DNA from: Toxorhynchites rutilus septentrionalis
Lineage: Eukaryota; Arthropoda; Insecta; Diptera; Culicidae
NCBI RefSeq assembly: GCF_029784135.1
Contig: NC_073745.1
Location: 113,512,716-113,576,715 of the forward strand
Length of the DNA stretch: 64,000 bases
Direction of reading: 5' to 3'
Numbering within the stretch: position 1 is the first letter of the stretch; each line of letters begins with the position of its first letter. Position numbers and translations under genes: made by a program. Positions 10,260 to 22,135 of the stretch are shown here, in pieces. The notes under the pieces were generated by a model. It did not search any database. It had not been told where the DNA came from and saw only the letters and a program-made list of their open reading frames with translations.

Positions 10260-10990
10260 ATTTTCAACATGTTTTTTTCGTTTCTTCCCCATAAATTTCA
10301 TATTCAATGTAATCAATGACGATATAATTTTTTTTATCTACCATTTCATATATACTTCATGTACCATTCCACCCTGTTATGTGTCTCATTGATATTCATT
10401 AATCATTTTCAGTTAGACAGTTGAGCTTCCTGTCAGAAGCTTATTGTCATTCTTTGTTTGTAACAAACCGTTTGAAGAATATGAGTACAAACATACGGCC
10501 CTTTTCAGGGCTGCTATTTAGAGTTTTAAAAGAGTTGAACTAACAGATTTCTGAACAATAAAAAGAATTACATTTAAAATAACCAAGTGTTCTGAACAAT
10601 AAAAGTCCTACGTCAAACTTCCGTCCATGCCTCTTGGCTCAGACCCTTCTCCTTTTTTAACTTCGTTTTTTCCGTGATGCAATTTGATGTGCGACACCCT
10701 TCAGGCTCTGATATTAGAGAAATGGTTTATTTTGATTTCACTCGTACATACGAAAAATGTCTCTTGCCGCCCCCGTCTATTTTTACTCCTACAATTCTTG
10801 ATACCAATATGAAAAACAACATTCTGCCTCAGGGAGTTGGATACAAAATTTCGATTAATTAAATCGGTATAAGTTAAAAATTCAAATCTCGTCAACCAAG
10901 CTAATCAAGTTCGGGTATGTGTGCGCGTGGCTAGAGAACGTTATTGATGCCGGTGGCAATTTTGCAGCTGAAATTGAACGCAGGAAACCT
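10260..10990. other. Repeat-like spacer
   Basis: It holds a half copy of the GACGTAGGACTACGTC palindrome (near 10610). A segment at about 10670-10715 (GTGATGCAATTTGATGTG) has a diverged relative near 45720. No coding call. Confidence 0.4.
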
Positions 10991-12300
10991 GAATAATGCA
11001 ACCCTCCATTGAATATGGAGGACCCTAAGAACGAATCAGAGCGCTAGGGAAAAGAGCTCAACCCGCGCTGAAACGAAACAGCAACAATAATAAATGCACG
11101 TGGGTGTCTAGCTGGTTTGCATCCTGCCTGTCTGCTTGCTGCCCGCTACCATATTCTACCACTGATACACACGCATCCGAGCAAACGCGCGCACCCCGTT
11201 TGGAGGAGCAAAAGACTCGTTATTGCCATATATGAAAACAAAAAACAACAATCCACACAACTCGCCACAAGTCTCAGCCGGACCGATCCACAGCGACTCT
11301 CCTGTTCAACGGTAAAAAGAACAACTCACTCACCGAACTATGGGATACAGTTGGCAATTTGCTTCAAATTCTAATTTTAGCTCGAATTTCTTTTCGTTGA
11401 ATACAGGTAAAATATCAATCTTTTATGTAAATCAATGAATTCAAATCATCAAAGTTTCTAAACATTATTTTTGCTTGTTATGATTTTACAATTTGTTCTA
11501 GGATTTGCATACAAAACCGATTAATTTTAATAGTTCGGTTCACTGTGTATGCAGAATAGACCGGAGAGGCCGGACCATAATACTGAAAGAAGAAATATAC
11601 CTACGAATAGCGATGATTGTGGTAAATGATTGTTCCTTCTCTCCCGCTGAGGATGGAGACGATCCTCCGCATACTCGTCGTAATTGCCATTCGCGGTGAA
11701 CTCAAAAACCTCGATCTCAAGGTTATGGTTATTTTGACCGCTCAACGGTTACGGTCCCCCCTGTTGCAGGGTCGATAACACTCCTTATTTGGTATTTCCT
11801 GGGTGCGAAGTGAACCCCGCGGACAATCAACCCATATTCATGCAAAGAAATTCACAAATCGCACTGTTTTGTTTTATAACCCGTCATTCGGGTGGGTATT
11901 TTCTCACCTACTATCCTTTAGGTATATTACGCGCACATTTGTTAAAGCTCACCTAAATTATGGACAGTTCATTATTTAAATCATTAAACAGCATGGGGTT
12001 CGCGTAATGAAAATGTTTATTTATCGCCTTGCCGTTATAAATTTTACAATTCTTCGCCACTCGTCGTCGATGATAGTGCGGTTCGCCGCGTGAAACGGCG
12101 CTGTCGATCCGGATTTCTGTCATTTCCGATTTCGTCGCGCCTTTGTGCTACATCACCAAATCAAGATATTTTTCGCCTTTCTATTTGGATTTTTCGTTGG
12201 GGGCGGGAGTGACACTTTCGATAACAAAAGATAATTAATAGATTTCGGGTTCGGGATCCGTCGATTGAAACGTTTTTGCGTTAGTAGAATATCCTGAAAT
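10991..12300. other. GC-richer unassigned stretch, possible host regulatory or exonic DNA
   Basis: This stretch is less AT-rich than its neighbours and shows no similarity I can see to the other repeats in the window. On the minus strand at 11527-11745 a frame reads VFEFTANGNYDEYAEDRLHP and runs to a possible donor TTC/GTAGGTATAT. Upstream it has a stop and only a weak acceptor, so an exon is possible but not shown. I recognise no product. Confidence 0.3.
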
Positions 12301-12785
12301 GAGCAGATAGTCATATGCTTCGATGTGGGTGTTTTAACTCGGCGAAGTGTTTAGCTATCGAATCATAATATACTGTATTGAAATATCAACAATAAACTGT
12401 ATTATAAATTTTATCGCCCAATCGGTTAAATGAAATATTCGTATGTTAACCCGCCGAGAATAAGCGCAATAAAAACTATACAACCTTAGCGATTATTTGA
12501 ATTTACGGCCTATGCCATGTTTAAAATATATAATTCACTCCATTATGCAATGCAGAGATTTTGATATTTGATCAGGTCTTGAATCACACTCCAATAATTC
12601 AAAATAGTTAACGAGCCAGATTTCCCACATGAACGGAGCGGTAGGGTTATGACACTTAGCTACCCACCTATCCACGGGATTGGCCATGTTTAGTTTGCAT
12701 GGTCATGTACATATTCCAATCTCAACCAAGGATTTTCCGATGAATCATGACTGACATGTTAAAATCAAATACCACCAGCCACCAC
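12301..12785. other. Probable body or 5' part of the Helitron
   Basis: AT-rich sequence leading into the minisatellite. The Helitron 5' end (expected TC) could not be placed. Confidence 0.3.
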
Positions 12786-13215
12786 CATGCAAATGAAACA
12801 CAAATTTCTGCATTACTCGAGAATTAATCAAGCAAACGAAACCAAATTAGGTATATGGAGGTTTTAGGACGCAATCAATGTTTTCACGGTGGATAGACAG
12901 TCCACCCCCCTCTCTAAGGGGGAGCTGCCATACAAATGAAAGACAAATTTCTGCATAACTCGAAAATTAATTAATTAAACGAAACCAAATTTGGCTTGTG
13001 GAGGTTTTAGGATACAATAAATGTTTCTATGATAGTTCGACACTCCTCCCCCCTCTCTTAGGGTGGGCTGTCATACAAAAGAAAAACAAATTCCTGCATA
13101 ACTTGAAAATTAATCAAGCAAATGGAGCCAAATTTGGCATGTGAAGATTTTAGGGGGCAAGAAACGTTTCTATGGTGAATAAACACTCCTCCCCCTCTCT
13201 AAGAGGAGAAGAGGG
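12786..13215. repeat. Minisatellite, three units of 143 bp
   Basis: Units start at 12786, 12929 and 13072 (CATRCAAATG). Each contains ACAAATTTCTGCAT-ACTCG, GGAGGTTTTAG and a C-rich CCCCTCTCTAAG block. The period is exactly 143 at both steps. Confidence 0.9.
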
Positions 13216-13538
13216 GGCGAGTCTGTCATTATTCTATCATGTTTTCTGTATCAAACATTTATTCCATGTAACGGAAAAACATGTTATTTGCAAGTGGTTG
13301 AAAAATCTTGAACGAGAATTGTGTCTGAAAATAATCTGATATTATAATGATGAGTTTAGAAGTACTAGGAATGTTATAGTAAAAGATAAATTCAACGGGG
13401 TCGATTAGAAGATCAATCAATGAACAGTTCTGCGATTGGACTCGTGAACTTGCGCTTAGTAAGAAAACGTCAATGTTTGAAGGTATTGATAACAAAAAAA
13501 CAAATTTCGGGCGGGACGAAGTTTGCCGGATCAGCTAG
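13216..13538 (+). mobile_element. Helitron-like 3' end
   Basis: The stretch ends CGGGCGGGACGAAGTTTGCC, then GGATCAGCTAG, then T. A short GC hairpin-like stretch just before a terminal CTAG with T following fits the Helitron 3' end (hairpin plus CTRR, insertion between A and T). The 143-bp repeats directly upstream are probably internal to the same non-autonomous element. No Rep/helicase frame is present. Confidence 0.7.
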
Positions 13539-13758
13539 TATAGAATATAATCTTGTTTCGACCCCGGTTTACTAATAATAGTAATGAATGACAAAAAATA
13601 TGGAAAACCCATACTATATGGGTGTTGGGTACGGGTGTCATCCCGGCAAACATTAAATCGCATAACAAGCGTATATATAACATCATATGCCCTAAAATTT
13701 GGATGGCATATAATGCGCCTAACTGGCATATGCATGCAAAAGTGGAGGCCATATACAT

Positions 13759-14385
13759 ACATGGCAAATGCGTACCGAATTTGTTTGGATGAATATACAA
13801 CTTTGACCGGCTATAACAGCGATTATGTTGAAATTGAATTGCGATCTAATATGAATATATTCAAGAATTGTCGAAGCACCAAATACGAATTTTGCCATAC
13901 TCATATACGATTTATTGCAGACATAGAAAAAAAAAAACAAATGGCGCAAAATATATTTATTATAGCCTCACGAATCGTCATTTTTATATATGAGTATTTA
14001 TGTTTGTAGAAATATTAATTGTTTGATTGACTTGCGTTGGGATTGGAATATGAATGTTTAAAATGGCACAGATTGACATGGCAAATGCGTACCGAATTTG
14101 TTTGGATGAATATACAACTTTGACCGGCTATAACAGCGATTATGTTGAAATTGAATTGCGATCTAATATGAATATATTCAAGAATTGTCGAAGCACCAAT
14201 TACGAATTTTGCCATACTCATATACGATTTATTGCAGACATAGAAAAAAAAGGCGCAAAATATATTTATTATAGCCTCACGAATCGCCATTTTTATATAT
14301 GAGTATTTATGTTTGTAGAAATATTAATTGTTTGATTGACTTGCGTTGGGATTGGAATATGAATGTTTAAAATGGCACAGATTGA
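13759..14385. repeat. Tandem duplication of a 317-bp unit
   Basis: ATGGCAAATGCGTACCG occurs at 13761 and 14078, and the two units match over almost their whole length (one A-run/indel near 13926 versus 14246). Open frames here are repeat shadows. Confidence 0.9.
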
Positions 14386-14470
14386 TGTTTGGTGAAAACT
14401 GCTCCGAGTGGGATCGAACTCCGGTCGTCTGGATTATCATCCACCAGCTATCTCGCGCGGCTATCTGAAA
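14386..14470 (-). mobile_element. tRNA-like SINE head beside the tandem duplication
   Basis: Minus strand: GATAGCCGCGCGAGATAGCTGG, then GGAGTTCGATCCC (B-box), then CACTCGGAGCAG. It resembles a tRNA 3' half and is followed by the 317-bp unit, so the unit may be the SINE body. Confidence 0.55.
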
Positions 14471-15447
14471 TTTAATATGTTCTTTATTAGGATCTAATAT
14501 GATTTACTGTTTCATGATTTTCTTCAGCATGTAACACGATTTACTACAGTACTGAATCGATTGAAATTATACGCTTATACGACACACAAACTGCATCAGC
14601 GTAATATACGCATATGATGCGGATTAAATATATTTTACGACAACGTACATCATAACATTGATGTTCATTATACCGAATTGCGACTTCATTTGATTTGGTA
14701 TATAAACGAGAGTTTTTACATTTTATGCGATTTGAAATATACACGATACATACTTTGATTGATATTATATTCGATTATGATTTATTCGGATTTCTTGTAA
14801 GACTTGGTACGTGCAAAATTATACGATTTAATGTTTGCTGGGATGCCAGTCGAATATCGTATTCCGATGCCATTCTGGAATGGAGGATGGTGACTTCTGG
14901 TTCGTTAATGACAGATCAATAAGACCGGAAATGGCATGAAATCCCACAATACGATCGGGAATGGTAGTGTTAGCATATACCAATGGGTGCGCGAGGAAGA
15001 ATGAAAAAAGAAAACAAAGTTTTATAGTGAGCAGATAAGATTTGAACGAAAGGGAAATAATATTAGAGTGTGAGAGTGAAAGAGTGAAAGTGAAAGTAAA
15101 AGAGAGTGGAAGAAATTTGTCTTGTCTTGTTTTTGTTTTGTCATGTTTCGCAGTCTAATATTGAACTCATATTCCATCTAGGTTCAAATATTTTTACTCT
15201 GTTTTTGAAGCAACGAAAACGCAAAATGGCGCTAAAACGCTAGAATGAAGAAAGCCAGAAAAAAGTCACCATATTATCGAATTGCAAGCGTTGTGACACC
15301 ACTGAAAATGCGGTAGGAAGCACCGTTCCTAAGATACAAAGGGGGATAGGTTCAAGGCTACCTGTTGGGTTAGGACCACCTTGCCCTATAGGATGGACCT
15401 TTGGAAAGGGAAAGGGAGATCTCTGAAGAAAGTGAGAAGTATTCATA
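14471..15447. other. Unassigned spacer
   Basis: AT-rich sequence with a GAGTGAAAG purine run at about 15070-15110. Nothing coding is recognised. Confidence 0.35.
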
Positions 15448-16982
15448 CAGCAATTCCAAATGAAACCGTTCTAAAAATGCAGATTTTAAAAACTTGTATT
15501 TTGAATCCAATGGAAGTGTGTATTCCGTTTGGGTTGAAGGAAATATGAGTTTTCCACAGCATTTGGGAATTTTTTAATTCAAGCGTAACTTTTTAAAAAG
15601 GGCGTATCGATTTTAGTAAGAGAAATCTTTGATAATTTATATCTCAAAAACTATGAGTCGTACCGAAATAGTTTCTTAGAAAGAGTTATAGAGTATTGAT
15701 GGTTGAATATGAAAAAAATGTACACTGAAAAAAAATTAGTACTCTTTTTTTTATTTACAAAATAAAAATATAATTTGCAATATCCAAAATAAATATTTTT
15801 TAATTTTTTTTTTAATTTTTTCATACAAAATAGAAGTCAAGCAGAAAATTTAAAAATTGGGCCCAAGATGGTAAAACTATTTTTGACGAAATTTGTGGAA
15901 CATCGAATTTTTAGGAATTTTCGAAACATCGTATTTTTGTATGTTAACAATCATTTTTAGCCACAAATTATGAATCCTGATGTGATTTAAAGCAAAAAAG
16001 GTTATTATCAATCTCCTTCTATATGTAATCATTCTCGAAATATTTAAAAAAATATTTCTAATTTATTGTCTTTTTTATAGTAAATAATCCCTTTTAATAT
16101 GTTTGTCGTGTTATACCGTCATGTTCATGAAATTATATGAATTTGCTTATAATTTCCAACAACTTTTCCAAATTCATGGTTCATTTTTTGACTCAAGCGT
16201 AACTTTTGAAAAGGTCGTATCGATTTGAGTAAGAGAAATCTTCGATAATTTATATCTCAAAAAATATGAGTCGTACCGAAATAGTGTGTTAGAAAGAGTT
16301 ATAGAGTATTATTGGCTTAATTTGAAAAAAATATACACCGAGAAGAAAAATTAGTACTCTTTTTTTTTTATTTACAAAATAAAATTTTAATTTGCGATAT
16401 CAAAAAATATGTATTTTTTATATTTTTTTCAATTCTATCATATACAATAGAAGTCATGTAGAAAATTTAAAAAATGGGCCCAAGATGGTAAAACTATTTT
16501 TGACGAACTCGGTGGAACATCGAATTTTTAGGAATTTTCTAAACTTCGAGTTTTTGTATGTTAGCAGTCATTTTTAATCACAAATTATGAATCCTGATGT
16601 TATTTAAAACAAAAAAAAGGTTACTATCAATCTTCTTGTACATGTAGCCATTCTCGAGATATTTTAAAAAATATTTGTAATTTATTGTCTTTTTAATAGT
16701 AAAAATTAAAAAATATGTATTTTGGATATTGCAAATAGAATTTTTATTTTGTAAATAAAACAGAGTACTAATTTAGTTTTCTCAGTATACATTTTTTTCA
16801 TATTCAACCATCAATGCTCTATAACTCTTTCTAAGACACTATTTCGGTACGACTCATAGTTTTTGAGATATAAATTATCAAAGAATCTCTTGCTCAAATC
16901 GATACGCCCTTTTCAAAAGTTACGCTTCAGTCAAAAAATTCCCAAATGCTGTGAAAAACTCATATTTCCTCTAACACAAACG
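15448..16982. repeat. Foldback family 2, copy A
   Basis: The terminus is CAGCAATTCCAAATGAAAC. Two direct modules follow (about 15530-16190 and 16190-16700), each with GGGCCCAAGATGGTAAAACT, and then an inverted partial module (about 16700-16982). The right arm stops at AAACG, where retroelement sequence begins. Confidence 0.85.
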
Positions 16983-17279
16983 AAAAAAGCTGCAACTAGC
17001 AGGCCAGTAAACGATCAGCCAATTCTGCAACCAGTGGTAAAATCAGCCACACTCCCGAAACCCCAACCTCCTGGTTTCACTCCTTCACCTAGCACATCGT
17101 ATAGGGATGCTCTACTCTCCCAACCACCAACACCAATAATTCCTCCCGCGGACCAACTACAAGTATTTATGGGTTCAATTATGCAACTCATGACATCAAT
17201 GCAAACAATGATGCAAGAAATGTTGCGCAGCCAGCAACTTCTCATCCAAAAACTTCAATGTTCAAATTTTTTTTTTTAA
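16983..17279 (+). pseudogene. Jockey-like LINE, ORF1 C-terminal remnant
   Basis: The frame reads a proline-rich stretch (SRPVNDQPILQPVVKSATLP) and then QLMTSMQTMMQEMLRSQQLL. The C-terminal part resembles the gag-like ORF1 protein of jockey-clade elements. The N-terminal zinc knuckles are absent because the element is 5'-truncated at the junction with the foldback repeat. Confidence 0.6.
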
Positions 17280-19446
17280 ATCTGCTATTGGAATGCAAAC
17301 GGGATTCATAACCATTTGAATGAAATTAAACTATTCGTGGACCAACACTACATCGATGTTTTTCTCATCAACGAAACTCATCTGACGGATCACTACAACA
17401 TCAGAGTCACGGGTTATGATTTCTATGGTACAAATAACCCGCACGGGTCAGCAAGAGGAGGGGCTGCGGTCCTCATTAAACGAGATATTCCACGCTATTT
17501 ATGGCACCGTCACAGTACTCTAAATATCCAAGCAGCGGCTGTGTACATAGAGAGTAAATCAGAGAAATTAGTACTAACAGCATTCTACTCATCGCCGAAC
17601 CACCACCCTTCGGAGGAGGAACTGAAAGACTACTTCCACTCCAAGGGCACCGATTTATTGTCGCTGGCGACTTCAGCGCAAAAAACACCTTCTGGGGATC
17701 AAGGCTGATTACCACTCGTGGTCGCGTTTTATACAACGTCATCCCTGACTCTGGCTATGGCATTGCATCATGCGGCGAACCAACACACTGGCCAGAGGAT
17801 CTTGCACGACTTCCGGACCTGCTAGACTTCGCTGTCACAAAAAACATTAATAGTAAACGAATTCGATCTAAGCTCCTTCTGGACTTATCATCCAATATCA
17901 CTCACCAATACTTCTGGAATATTTCATAGAAAAAGAAGTGAAGCAGACATCATCCAATCTCACCAACTTTTCTACGAACTGGACAACATATAAGACATAC
18001 ATCTCTTCTAACATGCTCGATTTACCTCTGGATAATGAACATCATATCGAGGCCGCAGTTAACGAGCTCAGTGAACTCATGAAAATTGCTGCGAGGATAG
18101 CTACCCCACCTATGAAGATCCTGAAACACAGAAAAATTGTTTCTGCCTCAAACACAAAAGCAGCAGTTGCAGAAAAACGACGCCTAAGACGTATCTGGCA
18201 AAACAAACGATCGCCGAATCTAAAAACCAACTCAATATGGCACAACGTAAACTAAGAAAGCTATTACAAAACGTGAAAGATGAAAAATTCCATCATTACC
18301 TCACTGAATTGTCGCCAAATCATGATACTAACTACTCGCTATGGAAGGCAACTAAGGATCTAAAACGGCCTCAGTTACAGATCCCGCCGTTCAGAATGCC
18401 CTCTGGGAAATGGGAAAGAAGTGATGATGAAAAAGCAGCTACTTTTGCAAACCATCTTCATCAAGTTTTCACCCCGAATCAATCGGCACCTAATGAAGAA
18501 ACGCTCAAAAAAATCAAAACAAAATGAAAATCAAACACCGACTGGTGAGACACGTTATCAAAAATCACATCAATGTGAAAAAGTCACCCGGCATTGACCA
18601 CATCAACGGACAAATGATCAAGGAACTACCAGATCTGGCAATAAAACATCTCACGTGAATTTTCAACGCGATGACCCATAGAGGATATTTCCCACAAGCA
18701 TGGAAAATTTCTACCATCATTATGATTTCTAAGCCAGGGAAAGACGCCCAGAAAGTGGAATCTTATAGATCTATCAGCATCCTTACAATCTTCTCAAAAG
18801 TGTTCGAGATTGAAAGAACAGAACGATTGCTTCACGGGATCTCCAGGAACATATAACGGTAGTGGAAAAGTGGCTTCAAAAATGGAGAATTGGAGTAAAC
18901 GAAACAAAATGTGTCCATGTTACGTTCACACTTTATCAGAACACATGTCCACAAATCAAGTTCAGTGGATCTGTAGTGCCCCAATCGAATGAAATAAAAT
19001 ATCTCGGTGTACACCTAGATCGCCGTCTCACCAGGAAGAAACATATAGAAACAAAGAAAACGTAACTTAAGATGCGAGAAAATCAATTACATTGGCTAAT
19101 CGGGAGGAAGTCGAAATTAAAACTTGAGTTCAAACTACTTCTATATAAATCCATGCTGAAACCTATTTGGTATTACGGCTGCCAACTATGGCAAACAGCT
19201 TCAGCAAGTAGCATCGAAATTATCGAGAGAGTACAAAATAAGCTGCTAAGACAAATTACTGGCGCCCCTTGGTACACCCGTAATAGTGTCATACGTCGAG
19301 ACTTAAGGTTGGCGACGGTTAAAGAAAAACTTCATAAAACGAGGAGGAAATATGCGGGAAAGTTGAAGAATCATCCAAACCCATTAACAAGGCGACTCGG
19401 TCAACCTATGGTTTCACGTCTGAAGAAAAAAACGTTGATTATTTAA
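17280..19446 (+). pseudogene. Jockey-clade LINE ORF2 (endonuclease and reverse transcriptase), degraded
   Basis: The order of remnants is: an EEP endonuclease (WNANGIHNHLNEIKLFV, FLINETHLT, GGAAVLIKRDI; after a frameshift, FIVAGDFSAKNTFWGS); a linker (SLWKATKDLKRPQ); the start of reverse transcriptase (KKSPGIDHINGQMIKELPDL, ISKPGKDAQKVESYR); then a jump to LQEHITVVEKWLQKWRI, KYLGVHLDRRLT and LLYKSMLKPIWYYGCQLWQ near the C terminus. The RT core with the catalytic YADD/FADD box is deleted near 18828. Several stops and frameshifts occur. The domain order and the GCQLWG-like tail fit jockey-type elements. It cannot be active. Confidence 0.88.
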
Positions 19447-20640
19447 AGTGGTCAAACGTTATTGTTGTGCTCCAGCACACATGTTAAATTTTAACTATAA
19501 TATTTGATAACAGATGTAATTCATTATTATGTTAAAACCAAATGCATAACCAAATATTGTTATTTCCACATCATGGAAGATTCAATAAATAATTGTATGG
19601 AAAAAAATAATCTATTGTATAATATAAGTCCAAAATAATAAAAATACAATGTCTCAATCACTCAAATTTTCTAGTGCAAATGAACTAATGTCTTCTAGAG
19701 ACATTAGGGGTCCCTCGTTGTTGAATTCATTCTATATACTTGTGGATTTTCTGCTTGGAAAATTTTGAAAAAAACGAGTGAATGACCCTGAGTCTAGCTT
19801 TGCGCAGTGGTGATGTCATAACCATTGAGGTTTATCTGAGGTTGCTAGTTGAATACTAAAAAAACCGAGGCAAAAGTCTCTGTTGATTACTAAGAACAAA
19901 AGTAACACAAGTGACACTGATAAAAAAGCGATCGGATGACACTGAGACAAAAGCCCTACTTCTTTTGACGATCTTTCCGGCCAATAGTTAGAAATTTATG
20001 AAAATAATATCTCTTGAAAATTCACATACACTATCATACTGAAATGTTTTCACATATTTCATAATGTAATCATCACAGTAAGTCAAATGTCTTCAAAATG
20101 AAGACATGTCTTCAAACCTGGCATCCCTGGTAGCCACGTACTAAAATTTTATTCAATGCGTGGCGGAGAAGTTTAGTTATCCACATCAAAATACCAATAA
20201 TAGGTGTGAACTTTCCTGAAACTGCATCTAAAACTTATTTTTGGGTATTTATTTATTTGACCAGTATTTGTATGACGTCGCCCCGCTGTGCATTCGGTTC
20301 CCCAGGTTCCAAAATCATGTTTTCTTTTCACGGGAAATAGCTATGGATTATTTAAACAGACTTGCAAAATGTGCATGAATTCATAGCCTCTGAGTTAATG
20401 TAATTTTTGCAATACGAAATAAATTTCTAGTTGGTTTCTGTGAAAAATACTCTGCAAAGAAATGTTATTTTTTCCCGTGCATGAAAAGAAACGAAACGAA
20501 AGCAATGAATACTGCGACAACGGGTGGTATGTTTGTACATGATGTTCTTGAATTATAAACATCGTGTTTGTTTACACATGTTTATGTTTGTGTATCATTG
20601 TTCTTGTTTGGGATAGACATTCAACACTAGCGAAAATTAT
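19447..20640. other. LINE 3' tail and unassigned spacer
   Basis: 19447-19620 is an AT-rich 3' UTR with AATAAA-like signals. The rest has no recognisable gene. A short motif GGCATCCCTGGTAGCC near 20120 resembles GGCATCTCTGGTGG at 6495. Confidence 0.4.
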
Positions 20641-20814
20641 GTGCGTGTTCAAACAAAAACATGGAATTTTCACATCGCGTGGACATGTGTAAGTGTTTTT
20701 CGGAAGACTGCCGGAAAGTGTGATACCTTGGAAGATAGACTATGTATGCATGAAAATGCGAACAATTACTTCGTAGCGACTGGCGGCGCACAATTAGCGT
20801 AGAAAATACCAAAT

Positions 20815-22135
20815 GTGGCTCTGGGACCATTCTGTGAACAAACCAATGCTTCGCTCAACTTTTCCACTGTTGGGCCATCAGATGTAAAAGAATTTATCAA
20901 CGCGCTCCCAGCAACAACATCTACTGGCTATGACGGAACCCAGTCAAGAATTCTCAAAGAACTCAGTGAAGAACTGTCGAACATACCGACACAGTTAACC
21001 CTTGACTCCTTCAGTCTCGAATACCATCTGACCTAAAGGTATCGAAAGTGATTGCAATTCCGAAACTGTCAATTCCTAGTAATATCTCAGAATTCAGGCC
21101 AATCTTGATTCCTTGTGTAGTCAACAAAATTCTCCAAAAAGTTGTTAATAAACAGCTCATGGAGCATCTTGAGCATAGCCTGCTCTCGCCTCGGCAATAC
21201 GGATTTCGGATTTTCTGTAGTTCATAGCATCTAGTTGAGTTTGGAGTTGTTCAAGGTAGCACGTTAGGACCAACGTTGTTCAACTGTTACATCAACAGCT
21301 TAAAAGATTTACTTCTTCTTGGAATCTTGTTCATCTATGCTGACGATATCTTGCTAATTTACGCCAGGGCAAACTGTACTGAGCTCCAGCAGCTTATCAA
21401 CCTTAATAACCAGCATAAACTTACTGTGAATATATCGAAAACGAAATACATGTTATTCAACGTTCCTGAAACAAACAACATCGAGGTTCGCTACGGAGGT
21501 AACATCATCGAAAGAATTGAGGCGTTCATATATCTGGGTGTAATACTCGATGAAAAAATCAAGTGGGATGAACACATTACTAAGATGAGTTCCAAACTTG
21601 TTCAAGTTGCTGGTGTCTTCAGGAGAGTGTTGCGGATCTCGTACTTCTAGAAACGAAACCGAATCTGTACTTCACTTTATTTCATAGCCACCTAACGTAT
21701 GGTATATTAGTGTGGGGAACTGCCAATGTTACAGCACTGAAATCCTTGCAAACGATTCAGAATAAGGCGATCAAAAACTTGTTTGGTTATCACCAAAGAA
21801 CTTCAACTGCGTTCATCCACTCGAAACACGATATACTGACCGTTAAAAATGTGTACACTTGTGCAGCCTGTACGCATATCCGTCGTATCCTACATGGCAT
21901 TGTTCATACAAATACAACTCTCGGTCGGCTCTCCGAACAACATCAATATAACACAAGAGGAAGAAATCGTTTGCTATTCCACAGACGGCTCACGACGACA
22001 TTCGGACTGAACTCTGCGGTCAATAGGGCAACTGCTCTGTATAACAATCTTCAGCAAGATCTAAAAGTGCTTCCAGGAAATAATTTCAAATCCAAACTGA
22101 AAGCTTTGTTTCTTATTGAACAGTCCTCTGCATAA
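20815..22135 (+). pseudogene. Second non-LTR retrotransposon, reverse-transcriptase remnant
   Basis: Successive frames give TTSTGYDGTQSRILKELSEE, SDLKVSKVIAIPKLS, SEFRPILIPCVVNKILQK and SPRQYGFR. A deletion then jumps to VVQGSTLGPTLFNCYINSLK and IYADDILLIYA, which keeps the catalytic ADD. Next come IYLGVILDEKIKWDEHI, then GILVWGTANVTALKSLQTIQ, and a C terminus with QYNTRGRNRL and FKSKLKALFLIEQ. At least two frame changes occur (after 21033 and near 21650). The tail pattern is common in jockey/CR1-group LINEs. I do not assign a clade. The 5' end (endonuclease) is absent. Confidence 0.85.

Noticed and set aside
12786..13215. CRISPR-like array
   Set aside because: The repeat unit is a contiguous 143-bp minisatellite without unique spacers, in an insect genome.
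13584..14302. Two long overlapping frames at 13.6-14.3 kb
   Set aside because: They come from the same 317-bp tandem unit. The matching frames merely reflect the duplication, and the sequence shows no known domain.
14386..14470. Possible functional tRNA gene
   Set aside because: Only a B-box half is convincing. Acceptor and D-arm pairing are poor and it is joined to a repeat body, so a SINE head fits better. The same applies to 10097-10244, 48305-48400 and 56580-56661.
16392..16577. Repeated small frames with NRSHVENLKNGPKMVKLF in both foldback copies
   Set aside because: The same peptide at 24101-24286 reflects shared repeat DNA. The frame is not kept in the other modules.
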